In this document: piece by piece, positions 50,074 to 59,090 of the stretch
Position numbering within the stretch: position 1 is the first letter of the stretch
Layout of the letters: each line of letters starts with the position of its first letter
Translations under genes and position numbers: made by a program
NCBI GenBank assembly: GCA_964596065.1
Contig: CAZQSM010000004.1
Coordinates: forward strand, 1-64,000
DNA from: SZUA-254 sp964596065
Lineage (GTDB): Bacteria > Bacteroidota > Ignavibacteria > UBA10030 > SZUA-254
Direction of reading: 5' to 3'
Length of the DNA: 64,000 nt
The notes under the pieces: generated by a model
Told to the model about the DNA's origin: nothing
Database searches by the model: none
The model's input: only the letters and a program-made list of their open reading frames with translations

Positions 50074-51302
50074 GCGCCCTCCCCCTTCATGGCGGGCGCG
50101 GCCGCCGCCAGGCCGGTGAGGAACCAGACCAGGACCATCACTTCGTGATCGCCGAAATTGTATTCGAACAGTCCGAGGACGTGGAACCCGGCGTACGCGG
50201 CGAGCAGGCCGGTGGCGAGGGCGCCCCGGATCGAGCCCCGTTCCGCGCCGGCGCCGGCCCGCCGGATCACGATCCCCATCATGACGAACAGGTAGACGAC
50301 GGCGCAGAAACCCGGGGCCCCGAGCGTCACGAGCGCTTCCATCAGGTTGTTATGGAGGTGCCCCCCCTCGCCGGGCGTCATCGGCGTGACATAGCCCGCG
50401 TAGTAATTCCGGAGGCCGATGTCGCCCCATCCGAAGATCGGCCTGTCGAGGAACATTTTCCACCCGGTGGAGAGCATCTGGATCCGGGATACGTTCGACT
50501 CCGCCGTCGTGGTGACGCTGTCGGCGACGAACCCCCCAGCGTCGCGAACCTCGGCGACGCTCAACGCCCGGTTCCGGAATTCTGCGGGGGCGAACAGCGC
50601 GAAGAGCGCGATCACGACCGCCAGCACCGCCAGCATCCGCCGGTCCCGGATCGTCCCCACGACGAGCATCCCCGCCACGAACCCGATCCAGGCGCTCCGG
50701 GTCTGGGTGATTACGAGGCCCGCGAGGAGCGCGAGCACCGCCCCGCCGAGCGCGATCCTCCATCGGAGCGCCAGCGCCGGCGCGACGGTGAACGGAATGA
50801 CCGCGAGGATGATGAGCATCCTGACGCCCCCCTCGGTCATCGGCATCTGGAAGAGGCCCGGGCGCTCGATCTGGCCCCCGATCGTCCGCAGGCTCGAAAG
50901 TTCCGCCAGCGCCGCGACCGCCCCGAGCCCCGCCAGCGCGCCGAGGACGACCGTCACCCGCCGTTCGTCGCGGAAGGAGTAGGCGGTCGCGTAGACGATC
51001 CCGATGAGGAGGACACGCTTCGCGTTCAGGAACGAATCGGCGGGGTCGACCGAAAAGGCTGACGACAGCAGTTCGGCCGCCGCGTAGAGCAGGAACGCCG
51101 CCCCCAGTCCGGTCCGCGGCACGACCGACACTCCCCCCCTGGCGATGACGGCGGCCATCGCGATGAAGGCCGAGGCCATGGCGATCGACGAAACGGCCAC
51201 CGAAAAGGTCACGGAAACGACGGAGAGACCCGCCAGCAGGCAGATCAGCGCCCTGCCGCCGCCGTCGCGGACGCGCCCGTCAGGCCCGGAACTGGAGGTC
51301 AT
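50070..51302 (-). CDS. O-antigen ligase family membrane protein
   Basis: This 410-residue protein has about ten to twelve membrane helices and a large periplasmic loop (about 250-330). RAW-like R-S-A-W (TQTRSAWIGFVAGML) and GWGDIGLRNYY ... GGHLHNNLMEAL (containing the family histidine) identify Wzy_C/WaaL-type ligases or O-antigen polymerases. It transfers glycan from a polyprenol carrier to lipid A core in the periplasm. It overlaps msbA by 23 nt. Ligase versus polymerase cannot be decided from sequence. Confidence 0.85.
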   Translation of the reverse strand: MTSSSGPDGRVRDGGGRALICLLAGLSVVSVTFSVAVSSIAMASAFIAMAAVIARGGVSVVPRTGLGAAFLLYAAAELLSSAFSVDPADSFLNAKRVLLIGIVYATAYSFRDERRVTVVLGALAGLGAVAALAELSSLRTIGGQIERPGLFQMPMTEGGVRMLIILAVIPFTVAPALALRWRIALGGAVLALLAGLVITQTRSAWIGFVAGMLVVGTIRDRRMLAVLAVVIALFALFAPAEFRNRALSVAEVRDAGGFVADSVTTTAESNVSRIQMLSTGWKMFLDRPIFGWGDIGLRNYYAGYVTPMTPGEGGHLHNNLMEALVTLGAPGFCAVVYLFVMMGIVIRRAGAGAERGSIRGALATGLLAAYAGFHVLGLFEYNFGDHEVMVLVWFLTGLAAAAPAMKGEGA

Positions 51303-53139
51303 AGAGTTTACGGTACAGTCCCGCCCCGTCGGCGATGAGCTCCGCGTGCGTGCCCTGCCCCACGATCCGTCCGCCGTCGACCACGTAGATCCGGGAGGCG
51401 CGCTGGATGGTCGACAGCCGGTGGGCGATGACGACCGACGTCCTCCCCGCCATCAGCCTGTCGATCGCCTCCTGCACGAGGATTTCCGACTCCGTGTCGA
51501 GGGCGGAGGTGGCCTCATCGAGGATCAGGATCGGCGGGTTCTTCAGGATGGCCCTCGCCAGCGCCAGGCGCTGACGTTCGCCCCCGGAGAGCTTGACCCC
51601 CCGTTCGCCGACGACCGTTTCGTACCCCTCCTTCGTGTTCGTGATGAAACCGTGGGCGTTGGCCGCCTTCGCGGCCGCCTCGATCCCCGCCAGGGAGCAC
51701 TCCGTCAGCCCGTACGCGATGTTGTTCCGGATCGTGTCGTTGAACAGGATCGTTTCCTGCGTGACGATCCCGATCTTTTCCCGGAGGCTCCGGAGGTCGA
51801 GATCGCGCAGGTCGGTGCCGTCGACGCGGACCGAGCCACCCGTGGGATCGTAGAACCGCGGGATCAGGTCGACGATGGTGGTCTTGCCGGCTCCGCTCGG
51901 CCCGACGAGCGCCACCAGCTCGCCCTTCCCGATGGTGAGCGAGACGTCCCTGAGCACGGGGTGCGACCCGCCGTAGGAGAAGGAGACGCGGTCGAACTCG
52001 AGCGAGGCGTCGAAGCCGGCGAGGCGCCGCGCGCCGGGGGCGGAGGTGACGGTCGGCTTCACGTCGATGATTTCGAACACGCGCTTCGCGGCGGCGGTGG
52101 CCTCCTGGATCCTGTTGGCGACGTTGGTCAGCTCCTTGACCGGCGGCATGATCTGGAAGATGATGAAGAGGAAGCCGAGGAATTCGCTCGCGCTGAGGGT
52201 GCCCTCCCTGAGGACCTGGTTCCCGCCGTACCAGACGATGACCGATCCCGCGATCACGCTCAGGAACTCGGTCGACGGGGAGGAGATGTCCTTGATCCTG
52301 TTGATCCGGAGGACCGACCGGAGGTAGGCCTTCGTGTGCCGGACGAATTTCGCCGTTTCGAACTCCTCCATCCCGAACGCCTTCACCACCTTCACCCCCG
52401 AGATCGTCTCCTGCAGCACCGTCGTGATGTCGGCCATCCGCTCCTGGACGACCCCCCGTTCCCGGTGCAGCGTGAGCGCGATCCAGGCGACGATCGCCAG
52501 CGTGAACGGGAAGACGACGAGCGAGATCAGCGTCAGCTTCCAGCTCAGCGAGAGCGCGAGCCCCAGGTAGACGGCGATCAGGAGCGGCTGGCGCATCATC
52601 GTCACGAAGAAGGCGCTGATGCCGCCGTTGAGCACCGACACGTCACTCACCACGCGGGAAATCAGGTCCCCCGTCCGTTCGTTGGTGAAAAATCCGAGCG
52701 GGAGGGAATGGAGGTGGCGGTAGAGGCTGTTCCGGAGGTCCCTGATGATCGACTCCTCCGAGTAGTTCATCAGGAAGAACTGCAGGTACCCGAAGATGTT
52801 CTTCAGGAGGAACGTCACGACAATGATCACCGAGATCCGCAGGAGCGCGTCCGTCTGCGAACCTGCCAGGATCGATCCGATCGCGTCCTCCTTGAGCGCC
52901 GTGAACCATGTGCCGAGCCCCTGGGCGACCTCCCCCATGCCGTCTCCGGCGGCGCCTCGCATTTTCTCCGGGTGGAAGAGGATGTCGAGCAGGGGGATGA
53001 AGAGGTAGATGGAGGCGCCGCTCAGGAGCGAGTAAAAGACCGTCAGGACGACCGAGGCGGAGATGTGTTTCCAGTAGGGTCTCGTGAGCCCGAGGATCCT
53101 GCGGAAGATCGAGAGGGATTCCGAAAGTTCATTCCGCAT
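51280..53139 (-). CDS. msbA: MsbA-like lipid A exporter ABC transporter
   Basis: This 619-residue ABC exporter half-transporter has six membrane helices (about 25-335). The NBD has Walker A LVGPSGAGKTTIVDLIPRFYD, signature VKLSGGERQRLALARAI, Walker B PPILILDEATSALD and H-loop VIAHRLST. It flips lipid A core across the inner membrane. Neighbouring glycosyltransferases and the O-antigen ligase support the assignment. A long periplasmic loop between TM1 and TM2 (HPEKMRGAAGDGMGEV) is slightly unusual. MsbA versus other lipid exporters is not absolutely decided. Confidence 0.9.
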   Translation of the reverse strand: MRNELSESLSIFRRILGLTRPYWKHISASVVLTVFYSLLSGASIYLFIPLLDILFHPEKMRGAAGDGMGEVAQGLGTWFTALKEDAIGSILAGSQTDALLRISVIIVVTFLLKNIFGYLQFFLMNYSEESIIRDLRNSLYRHLHSLPLGFFTNERTGDLISRVVSDVSVLNGGISAFFVTMMRQPLLIAVYLGLALSLSWKLTLISLVVFPFTLAIVAWIALTLHRERGVVQERMADITTVLQETISGVKVVKAFGMEEFETAKFVRHTKAYLRSVLRINRIKDISSPSTEFLSVIAGSVIVWYGGNQVLREGTLSASEFLGFLFIIFQIMPPVKELTNVANRIQEATAAAKRVFEIIDVKPTVTSAPGARRLAGFDASLEFDRVSFSYGGSHPVLRDVSLTIGKGELVALVGPSGAGKTTIVDLIPRFYDPTGGSVRVDGTDLRDLDLRSLREKIGIVTQETILFNDTIRNNIAYGLTECSLAGIEAAAKAANAHGFITNTKEGYETVVGERGVKLSGGERQRLALARAILKNPPILILDEATSALDTESEILVQEAIDRLMAGRTSVVIAHRLSTIQRASRIYVVDGGRIVGQGTHAELIADGAGLYRKLYDLQFRA

Positions 53140-53992
53140 GGGGCGCCGTCGACGATTGGACCAGTCCGTTCCTGCAGGTCATTTCACGCGTCGCGACGAC
53201 CCGCTCGAAGATCCTCCGGTTTGCCTCCCCCACCGCCGTCTTCGGGTGATGGAGGTGGAACAGGACCGCCAGGTTCCGGAGGGACACCAGCCTCGCCCCG
53301 GCCAGGCCGAGCCGGTAGGCCACGTCGGAGTCCTCCCCGAGCCCCGGGGCCCGGTACTCCTCGTTGAATCCGTTGATGCGCTCCAGCCACTCGCGGCGGA
53401 GGGAGAAATTGCACCCCAGCATGGCCGGCGTCCCCCCGTGGAGCAGTTTTCTGATCATCGCGTTCTCGGTCCGGATGCCGTCCTCGATCCAGGTGCTCCT
53501 GCCCCTCAACCCGTCGGCGAGCAGCGCCGGCGTGATCTTCTCGAAGCGGCCTTCGCGCACCGAGTCCGCGTCGACTGCCGCCGAGAGTTCCCGCCCGAGG
53601 TTCACCCTCCGCCCGCAGAGGACCGCCTCCGGGCGCGCGTGCCGGTGGTGGTCTTCGAGGAACTTCCGGTGGGGAAGGCAGTCGCCGTCGATGAACACGA
53701 GGTATTCCGACCCTGCCGAGGCGACGGCCCTGTTGAGGATGGCGTTCTTCCTGAAGCCTCGGTCTTCGTGCCAGACGCGGGAGACCCGGTAGCGCGAGGC
53801 CCCGCTCCGCCGCTCCACCGCCTCCGCGACCCCGGGACCGGAGCCGTCGTCGGCGATCACCACCTCGAAGTCGTCGAACGTCTGACGGTCAAGTGCGTGG
53901 AAGATCAGCTCCAGTTCCCGCACGGCGTTGTACACCGCGATCACGAGCGTCAGGGCGGGTCCGCGCGCCCGCGCGCCGGCATGCCCGCTCAC
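53129..53992 (-). CDS. Glycosyltransferase family 2 with C-terminal galactosyltransferase-like region
   Basis: This 287-residue protein has LTLVIAVYNAVRELELIFHALDRQTFDDFEVVIADDGSG, EDRGFRKNAILNRAVASAGSEYLVFIDGDCLPH (DGD metal site), and AMLGCNFSLRREWLERINGFNEEYRAPGLGEDSDVAYRLGL, the C-terminal acceptor module. It is a chondroitin/LPS-type GT2. It overlaps msbA by 11 nt and the next GT by 4 nt. The sugar specificity is unknown. Confidence 0.88.
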   Translation of the reverse strand: MSGHAGARARGPALTLVIAVYNAVRELELIFHALDRQTFDDFEVVIADDGSGPGVAEAVERRSGASRYRVSRVWHEDRGFRKNAILNRAVASAGSEYLVFIDGDCLPHRKFLEDHHRHARPEAVLCGRRVNLGRELSAAVDADSVREGRFEKITPALLADGLRGRSTWIEDGIRTENAMIRKLLHGGTPAMLGCNFSLRREWLERINGFNEEYRAPGLGEDSDVAYRLGLAGARLVSLRNLAVLFHLHHPKTAVGEANRRIFERVVATREMTCRNGLVQSSTAPHAE

Positions 53993-54810
53993 GGGGCGTA
54001 CCGCCGTTTCATCGTCCTGATCGCGTCCATGTCGATCGGGGGCCGTTCAGCGCCGGCCGGCGCTGTCGCGTATTCCCGGAGCTTGGCGTAGAGCGCGAGC
54101 GCGTAGATCGAATCGAGGACCGCCAGCAGGAACCCCTGGAGGCCGTCCCGGTATCCGCGGCGCGTCACGTAGTTCCTCACGAAGTGCGAGACGGGGCTGA
54201 AGAGGATCTTCGCGAACCCGGGGACGAATCCGGGCTTCGACCGGAGCAGGTTGGCCACCTGGAGCGACGTGTACTCGTTCATCTTCCGCAGGTAGTGCGA
54301 TATGGAGTCGTAGGAATAGTGATACAGGGGGTTGCCGAGGAGCCCGGCGGGCCCCCTCACGGCGTACCCGCCGTGGACCGCCGCGTCCTCCACCACGACG
54401 CGTTCCTTCCGGAAGAGGCGCATCGCGTGCCCCGGGTACCAGCCGCCGTTCCGGATCCACTTCCCCTGGAAACTCACCAGCCGCGCGACCAGGTATCCCT
54501 CTTCCGGTCCGCCGCGACTGATGGCGGCCCGGATTTCGTCCGCGAGCGGCGGCGGGACCTCTTCGTCGGCGTCGAGGACCAGGAGCCACTCACCCGTCGA
54601 CCGATCGAACCCGCGCGAACGCTGCCGGAGGTCGGAATCATACTCGTGGGCGATCACCGTCGCGCCCAGCTCCCGGGCGATCTCCGTCGTGCGGTCCGTG
54701 CTGAACGAGTCGATGACGATGACCTCATCGGCCCAGCCGACGCTCCCGAGGCAGCGGCGGATGTTCCGCTCCTCGTTGAACGTGAGCACGATGACGCTGA
54801 GGCGCGACAT
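53989..54810 (-). CDS. Glycosyltransferase family 2 (WaaE-like)
   Basis: This 273-residue protein has LSVIVLTFNEERNIRRCLGSVGWADEVIVIDSFSTDRT and LRQRSRGFDRSTGEWLLVLDADEEV (DAD), then ARLVSFQGKWIRNGGWYPGHAMRLFRKERVVVEDAAVHGGY. It is a homologue of the GT at 49300-50073. It likely adds a core sugar to LPS. It starts 3 nt after the leuS stop. A C-terminal hydrophobic helix suggests membrane association. Confidence 0.88.
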   Translation of the reverse strand: MSRLSVIVLTFNEERNIRRCLGSVGWADEVIVIDSFSTDRTTEIARELGATVIAHEYDSDLRQRSRGFDRSTGEWLLVLDADEEVPPPLADEIRAAISRGGPEEGYLVARLVSFQGKWIRNGGWYPGHAMRLFRKERVVVEDAAVHGGYAVRGPAGLLGNPLYHYSYDSISHYLRKMNEYTSLQVANLLRSKPGFVPGFAKILFSPVSHFVRNYVTRRGYRDGLQGFLLAVLDSIYALALYAKLREYATAPAGAERPPIDMDAIRTMKRRYAP

Positions 54811-54813
54811 CGG

Positions 54814-57333
54814 TCATTTCACGACGATGCTGACGAGCCGGTTCTTCACGACCACCACGCGGACGATCTCCTTCCCTTCGAGCCAGGGCCGGACGCCGGC
54901 CTCGGCGAGGGCCCTCTCCCGGACCCCCTCCTCGGGGCTGTCCGGCGGGACGTTGAATTTCGAACGGACCTTGCCGTTGACCTGCACCACCAGCTCGACG
55001 CTTTCCTCCCGCGTCTTGTCCGGGTCGAACACCGGCCAGGCGGCGTAGGCGAGGGAGGAACGGTGCCCGAGCAGTTCCCACAGCTCCTCGGCGATATGGG
55101 GGGCGAACGGCGAGAGGAGCAGGACGAAGGCCTCCATGGCGTGCCTCGGCCGCTCGTCGGAGTTCAGGAATTCGTTCACGAAGATCATCAGCTGGGAGAT
55201 CGCCGTGTTGAAGGCGAGCGACTCGACGTCCTCGGTCACCTTGCGGATCGTCTGGTGCAGGAGCCGCTCCCGCTCCGGGGTGCAGACCCCCTCCTTCACC
55301 GCCGGGTGGAGTTTCCCGTCCGGCCCGACGAGCATCCGCCACGACCGGTTCAGGAAACGGTGGACCCCCTCGACGCCCCGGCTCGACCAGGGCTTCGTGT
55401 CGACGAGCGGCCCCATGAACATCTCGAAGAGCCGCATCGAATCGGCGCCGTACTTCGCCACGATGTCGTCGGGGTTGACCACGTTCCCTCGCGACTTCGA
55501 CATCTTCTGCCCGTCCTCGCCGAGGATCGTCCCCTGGTTGACGAGCTTCGCGAACGGTTCGGGGGTCGAGACGTGGCCGAGGTCGAATAGGACCTTGTGC
55601 CAGAACCGCGCGTAGAGCAGGTGGAGGACGGCGTGCTCCGCCCCGCCGACGTAGAGGTCCACCGGCATCCAGTAGCGTTCCTTCTCGCGTGAGACGAACT
55701 CCGCGTCGTTGTGCGGGTCGATGTAGCGAAGGTAGTACCAGCACGACCCGGCCCACTGCGGCATCGTGTGCGTCTCGCGGCGCAGCCGCCCGTGCACGGG
55801 ATGGTCGATGGTGAGCCAGTCGCCGGCGTTCGCCAGGGCGGACTCGCCCGACCCCGTCGGCTGGAACGATTCGATCTCGGGGAGTTCCACCGGGAGGTCG
55901 GCGTCGTCGAGGGCGACCACGCCGCCGTCCTCGCGGTAGGCGAGCGGGAAGGGTTCGCCCCAGTAGCGCTGCCGCGAAAAGAGCCAGTCGCGGAGCTTGT
56001 ACCGGACGGCGGCCCTCCCGATCCCGCGCGACACGACCCACGCCGTGATCCGCGTGATCGCCTCCGCCGTGGGGAGCCCGTCGATCGAGACGTCGGGCCC
56101 GCTTGAATTCACCGCGGTCCCCTCGCCGGTGAACGCCCCGCCGGACGGTCCGCCGCCCGACACCACTTCGAGGATCGGGAGGCCGAACTGGCGGGCGAAC
56201 TCGTGGTCGCGCTCGTCGTGGCCCGGGACGGCCATGATCGCCCCGGTGCCGTAACCGGGCAGCACGTAATCCGCGATCCAGACCGGGATCGTCCCGCCCG
56301 TCGCGGGGTTGACGGCGTGGCCGCCGGTGAAGACGCCGCTCTTCGTTTTTTCGAGCGCGCTCCGTTCCATGTCGCTTTTCTTCGACGTCGCCGCGACGTA
56401 GGCGGCGACCGCCTCCGCCTGCGCGGCCGTCGTGACCGCGCCGACCATCGGGTGCTCCGGGGCGAGGACGAGGTAGGTCGCCCCGAAGAGCGTGTCGGGC
56501 CGGGTGGTGAACACCCTGACGGTCCCGCCGCCGTCCACCAGCAGGAAATCGATCTCCGCGCCCTCCGACCGACCGATCCAGTGCCGCTGCATCTCGAGGA
56601 TCCCGGGGGGCCAGTCGAGCAGGCGGAGGTCGTCCGAGAGGCGCTCGGCGTACTTCGTGATCCTGAGCATCCACTGGCGCATCAGGCGCCGTTCGACCGT
56701 GTATCCCTTGCCGGTCCACTCCTCGACCTCCTCGTTCGCGAGGACCGTGCCGAGGGCCTGGCACCAGTTGACCGGCATGTCGCCGAGGTACGCCAGGCGC
56801 CGCCCGGCCCTGTACCGTTCCGCCTCCCCGGCATCGAGGCCCCCGGGGATCGGCAACTGGTCGATCGGCCGCGCCCTGCCCTCCGCCTCGTCGAACCACG
56901 AATGGTACAGACGGAGGAAGATCCACTGCGTCCACCGGTAGTATTTCGGGTCGGTGGTGTCCACCTCGCGGGACCAGTCGTAGGAGAGCCCGAGCATCCT
57001 GATCTGCCGGCGGAACGTGGCCACGTTTTCCGCCGTCGTGATCCTGGGATGAATCCCGGTCTGCATCGCGTACCGTTCGGCGGGGAGACCGAACGCGTCC
57101 CACCCCATCGGGTGGAGCACGTTGTACCCCCGCATCCGTTTATAACGGGTGTAGATGTCCGTCGCCGTATAGCCTTCGGGATGTCCGACGTGGAGGCCCG
57201 ACCCGGACGGGTACGGGTACATATCGAGGACGTAGAGCTTCGGTTTCGACGGGTCCTCGGTGGCCGCGAAGGTGGAGTGTTCCTCCCAGTGGCGCTGCCA
57301 CTTCGTCTCTATGCGCTGGAATTCGTACTGCAT
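54814..57333 (-). CDS. leuS: Leucyl-tRNA synthetase
   Basis: This 839-residue class Ia enzyme has HVGHPEGYTATD (HIGH site) near residue 48. An editing domain (CP1) follows, with TTRPDTLFGATYLVLAPEHP, and KMSKSRGN lies near residue 600. Length is standard for bacterial LeuRS. It heads a long minus unit with LPS genes, radA and nadK downstream (all overlapping or within about 50 nt). AGGATC precedes the ATG. A promoter (57375-57403) and tandem terminators of the previous operon lie just upstream. Confidence 0.96.
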   Translation of the reverse strand: MQYEFQRIETKWQRHWEEHSTFAATEDPSKPKLYVLDMYPYPSGSGLHVGHPEGYTATDIYTRYKRMRGYNVLHPMGWDAFGLPAERYAMQTGIHPRITTAENVATFRRQIRMLGLSYDWSREVDTTDPKYYRWTQWIFLRLYHSWFDEAEGRARPIDQLPIPGGLDAGEAERYRAGRRLAYLGDMPVNWCQALGTVLANEEVEEWTGKGYTVERRLMRQWMLRITKYAERLSDDLRLLDWPPGILEMQRHWIGRSEGAEIDFLLVDGGGTVRVFTTRPDTLFGATYLVLAPEHPMVGAVTTAAQAEAVAAYVAATSKKSDMERSALEKTKSGVFTGGHAVNPATGGTIPVWIADYVLPGYGTGAIMAVPGHDERDHEFARQFGLPILEVVSGGGPSGGAFTGEGTAVNSSGPDVSIDGLPTAEAITRITAWVVSRGIGRAAVRYKLRDWLFSRQRYWGEPFPLAYREDGGVVALDDADLPVELPEIESFQPTGSGESALANAGDWLTIDHPVHGRLRRETHTMPQWAGSCWYYLRYIDPHNDAEFVSREKERYWMPVDLYVGGAEHAVLHLLYARFWHKVLFDLGHVSTPEPFAKLVNQGTILGEDGQKMSKSRGNVVNPDDIVAKYGADSMRLFEMFMGPLVDTKPWSSRGVEGVHRFLNRSWRMLVGPDGKLHPAVKEGVCTPERERLLHQTIRKVTEDVESLAFNTAISQLMIFVNEFLNSDERPRHAMEAFVLLLSPFAPHIAEELWELLGHRSSLAYAAWPVFDPDKTREESVELVVQVNGKVRSKFNVPPDSPEEGVRERALAEAGVRPWLEGKEIVRVVVVKNRLVSIVVK

Positions 57334-57374
57334 GATCCTGGTGCGTGGACGAGGCGATGATGGTGGAAATGTTG

Positions 57375-57403
57375 AAAATAACGATTTCCGGCAGGAGAAT
57401 CAA
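57375..57403 (-). promoter_or_regulatory. Promoter of the leuS-LPS unit
   Basis: Minus-strand -35 TTGATT (57403-57398), 17-bp spacer and -10 TATTTT (57380-57375) lie immediately after the ribosomal operon terminators. The leader is about 35 nt to leuS. Confidence 0.55.
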
Positions 57404-57425
57404 AAATACCCCGCCGGCAGGGGTA
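57402..57425 (-). terminator. Second terminator of the alpha operon
   Basis: TACCCC/GGGGTA forms a 6-bp stem with a 7-nt loop (57425-57407), followed by TTTTT (57406-57402) on the minus strand. It is a back-up terminator in tandem with 57425-57456. Confidence 0.55.
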
Positions 57426-57456
57426 AAAAAAAAGGTTCCCGGTCGCCCGGAAACCT
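57425..57456 (-). terminator. Main terminator of the spc/alpha ribosomal operon
   Basis: A 10-bp stem (AGGTTTCCGG/CCGGGAACCT, one wobble) with a GCGA tetraloop at 57456-57433 is followed directly by nine T on the minus strand (57433-57425). It lies 29 nt after the rplQ stop. Confidence 0.85.
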
Positions 57457-57484
57457 CGTCTCACGCTGACGCTCTCAACGTCCG

Positions 57485-58033
57485 TCAGGACGCGTTTGCT
57501 TCCGCGGCCTTCGCCTTCGAAGCGGCGGCGTCCTTCTTTCCGGCCGTTTTTTTCGGGGCCTTCTTCTCTTTCGCCTCTCCCTTGACCTTCGCGCCGCCTT
57601 CGGCGCCGGCGTTCTTTTCCGTCTTCGCCGGCTTGTCCGCCTTCACGACGCCCTGGAAGTCCACCAGTTCGAGGAGCGCCACCTCGGCGCCGTCGCCCTT
57701 CCGCCGCCCGAGCTTGACGATGCGGGTGTAGCCTCCGGGACGGGACGCTGTCTTCGACGCGATCTCGGTGAACAGCTCCCTCACCGCGTCCTTGTCCTTG
57801 ATGGTCCTGGCGACCATCCGGCGTGCGTGGACGTTCTTCGCCTTGTCCCCGTCGCCGTGCACGCTGCGGGCCCGGGTGATCATCTTCTCGACGAACATCC
57901 TCGTCTCCTTCGCCTTCGTGACGGTGGTCTTGATTTTCTTGTGCTTGAACAGCGCGCTGCAGAGGGCCGCCAGCAGCGCCTTCCTGTGGCTTGCGGTGAC
58001 TCCGAGCTTGCGATGCGATTTTCTGTGTCTCAT
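57485..58033 (-). CDS. rplQ: 50S ribosomal protein L17 with Lys/Ala-rich extension
   Basis: The core (about residues 1-125, MRHRKSHRKLGVTASHRKALL ... RIVKLGRRKGDGAEVALLELV) is standard L17 of the large subunit. It extends to 182 residues with a Lys/Ala-rich tail of about 60 residues (KEKKAPKKTAGKKDAA). Extended L17 tails occur in other phyla. It is the last gene of the alpha operon, 19 nt after rpoA. Confidence 0.95.
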   Translation of the reverse strand: MRHRKSHRKLGVTASHRKALLAALCSALFKHKKIKTTVTKAKETRMFVEKMITRARSVHGDGDKAKNVHARRMVARTIKDKDAVRELFTEIASKTASRPGGYTRIVKLGRRKGDGAEVALLELVDFQGVVKADKPAKTEKNAGAEGGAKVKGEAKEKKAPKKTAGKKDAAASKAKAAEANAS

Positions 58034-58052
58034 GGGTATGCCGGTTATTCAG

Positions 58053-59042
58053 TTATTCGCCGCTGGTGGTGAGGTACTTCTCGACGTCCATGCCGAACGT
58101 GAGTCCGAACTGGTCGATGATCTCTGAGAGTTCGGCGAGCGATTTCCTCCCGAAGTTCCTGAATTTCAGGAGCTCAGGTTCGTCCCTGCGGACCAGGTCC
58201 GCGATGGTCTTGATGCTGGCGGCGCGGAGGCAGTTGTGCGACCGGACGGACAGCTCCAGCTCGTCGACGCTCATTTCGAGGATCTTCCGGATGCGGGAGA
58301 CCTCGGAGTCCTTCTCGGCCCCCTCCTCGCCGGCGTCCACTTCCACGTCGAAGCTCAGGAAGAGCTGGATGTGGTCCCGGAGGATGTTCGCGGCCTGCGC
58401 GATGGCGTCGTCGGGCGCGACCGAGCCGTCGGTCTCCACCTCGAGCACGAGTTTCTCGTAGTCGGTCTGCTGTCCCACGCGGGTGGTCTCGACGGCGTAG
58501 CGCACGTTGCGGATCGGCGTGAAGATGGAGTCCATCGCGATCAGGTTGACCGACGTCTCGAGCTGCTTGTTTTCTTCCGCGGGAACGTATCCCTTCCCCC
58601 GCCCGATCCGGAGTTCCATCTCGAAATCGGTGTCCCCGTTCAGCGTGGCGATGTGCTGCTCGGGGTTGAGGATCTCGAGCTCCGGGTTCGCCTTCTGGAT
58701 GTCCCCCGCGGTGAATTCACGCCGGCCGTTGAGCCGGACCACGATCTTGTTCAGCTTCTTGTTGATCAGCTTGATCCGGACGGCCTTCAGGTTGAGGATC
58801 ACCTCGGCGACGTCCTCGACCACGCCCTTGATCGTCGAGAATTCGTGGAGCACGTTGTCGATCCTCACCCCCGTGAAGGCGGTTCCGGGGAGCGACGAGA
58901 GCAGCACGCGCCGGAAGGCGTTGCCGATCGTGACCCCGAATCCCTTCTCCAGCGGCTGGAGGATGAACCTGCCGAAGGTGTTCGTGTAACTCGCTTCATC
59001 GAGCTGAACTTTTTCCGGCATCTGAAAATTGATTCCCACCAT
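58053..59042 (-). CDS. rpoA: RNA polymerase alpha subunit
   Basis: This 329-residue protein has the N-terminal assembly domain (EKGFGVTIGNAFRRVLLSSLPG, GVVEDVAEVILNLKAVRI). The C-terminal domain (LELSVRSHNCLRAASIKTIADLVRR, LLKFRNFGRKSLAELSEII) contacts UP elements and activators. The position between rpsD and rplQ is canonical. The ATG at 59042 gives MVGINFQMPEKVQL; an internal ATG seven codons later is possible. Confidence 0.97.
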   Translation of the reverse strand: MVGINFQMPEKVQLDEASYTNTFGRFILQPLEKGFGVTIGNAFRRVLLSSLPGTAFTGVRIDNVLHEFSTIKGVVEDVAEVILNLKAVRIKLINKKLNKIVVRLNGRREFTAGDIQKANPELEILNPEQHIATLNGDTDFEMELRIGRGKGYVPAEENKQLETSVNLIAMDSIFTPIRNVRYAVETTRVGQQTDYEKLVLEVETDGSVAPDDAIAQAANILRDHIQLFLSFDVEVDAGEEGAEKDSEVSRIRKILEMSVDELELSVRSHNCLRAASIKTIADLVRRDEPELLKFRNFGRKSLAELSEIIDQFGLTFGMDVEKYLTTSGE

Positions 59043-59090
59043 AGTTTCCTACTCCCAGGTTACGTTTCGAAAATGCGGTTCGTCGGGACT

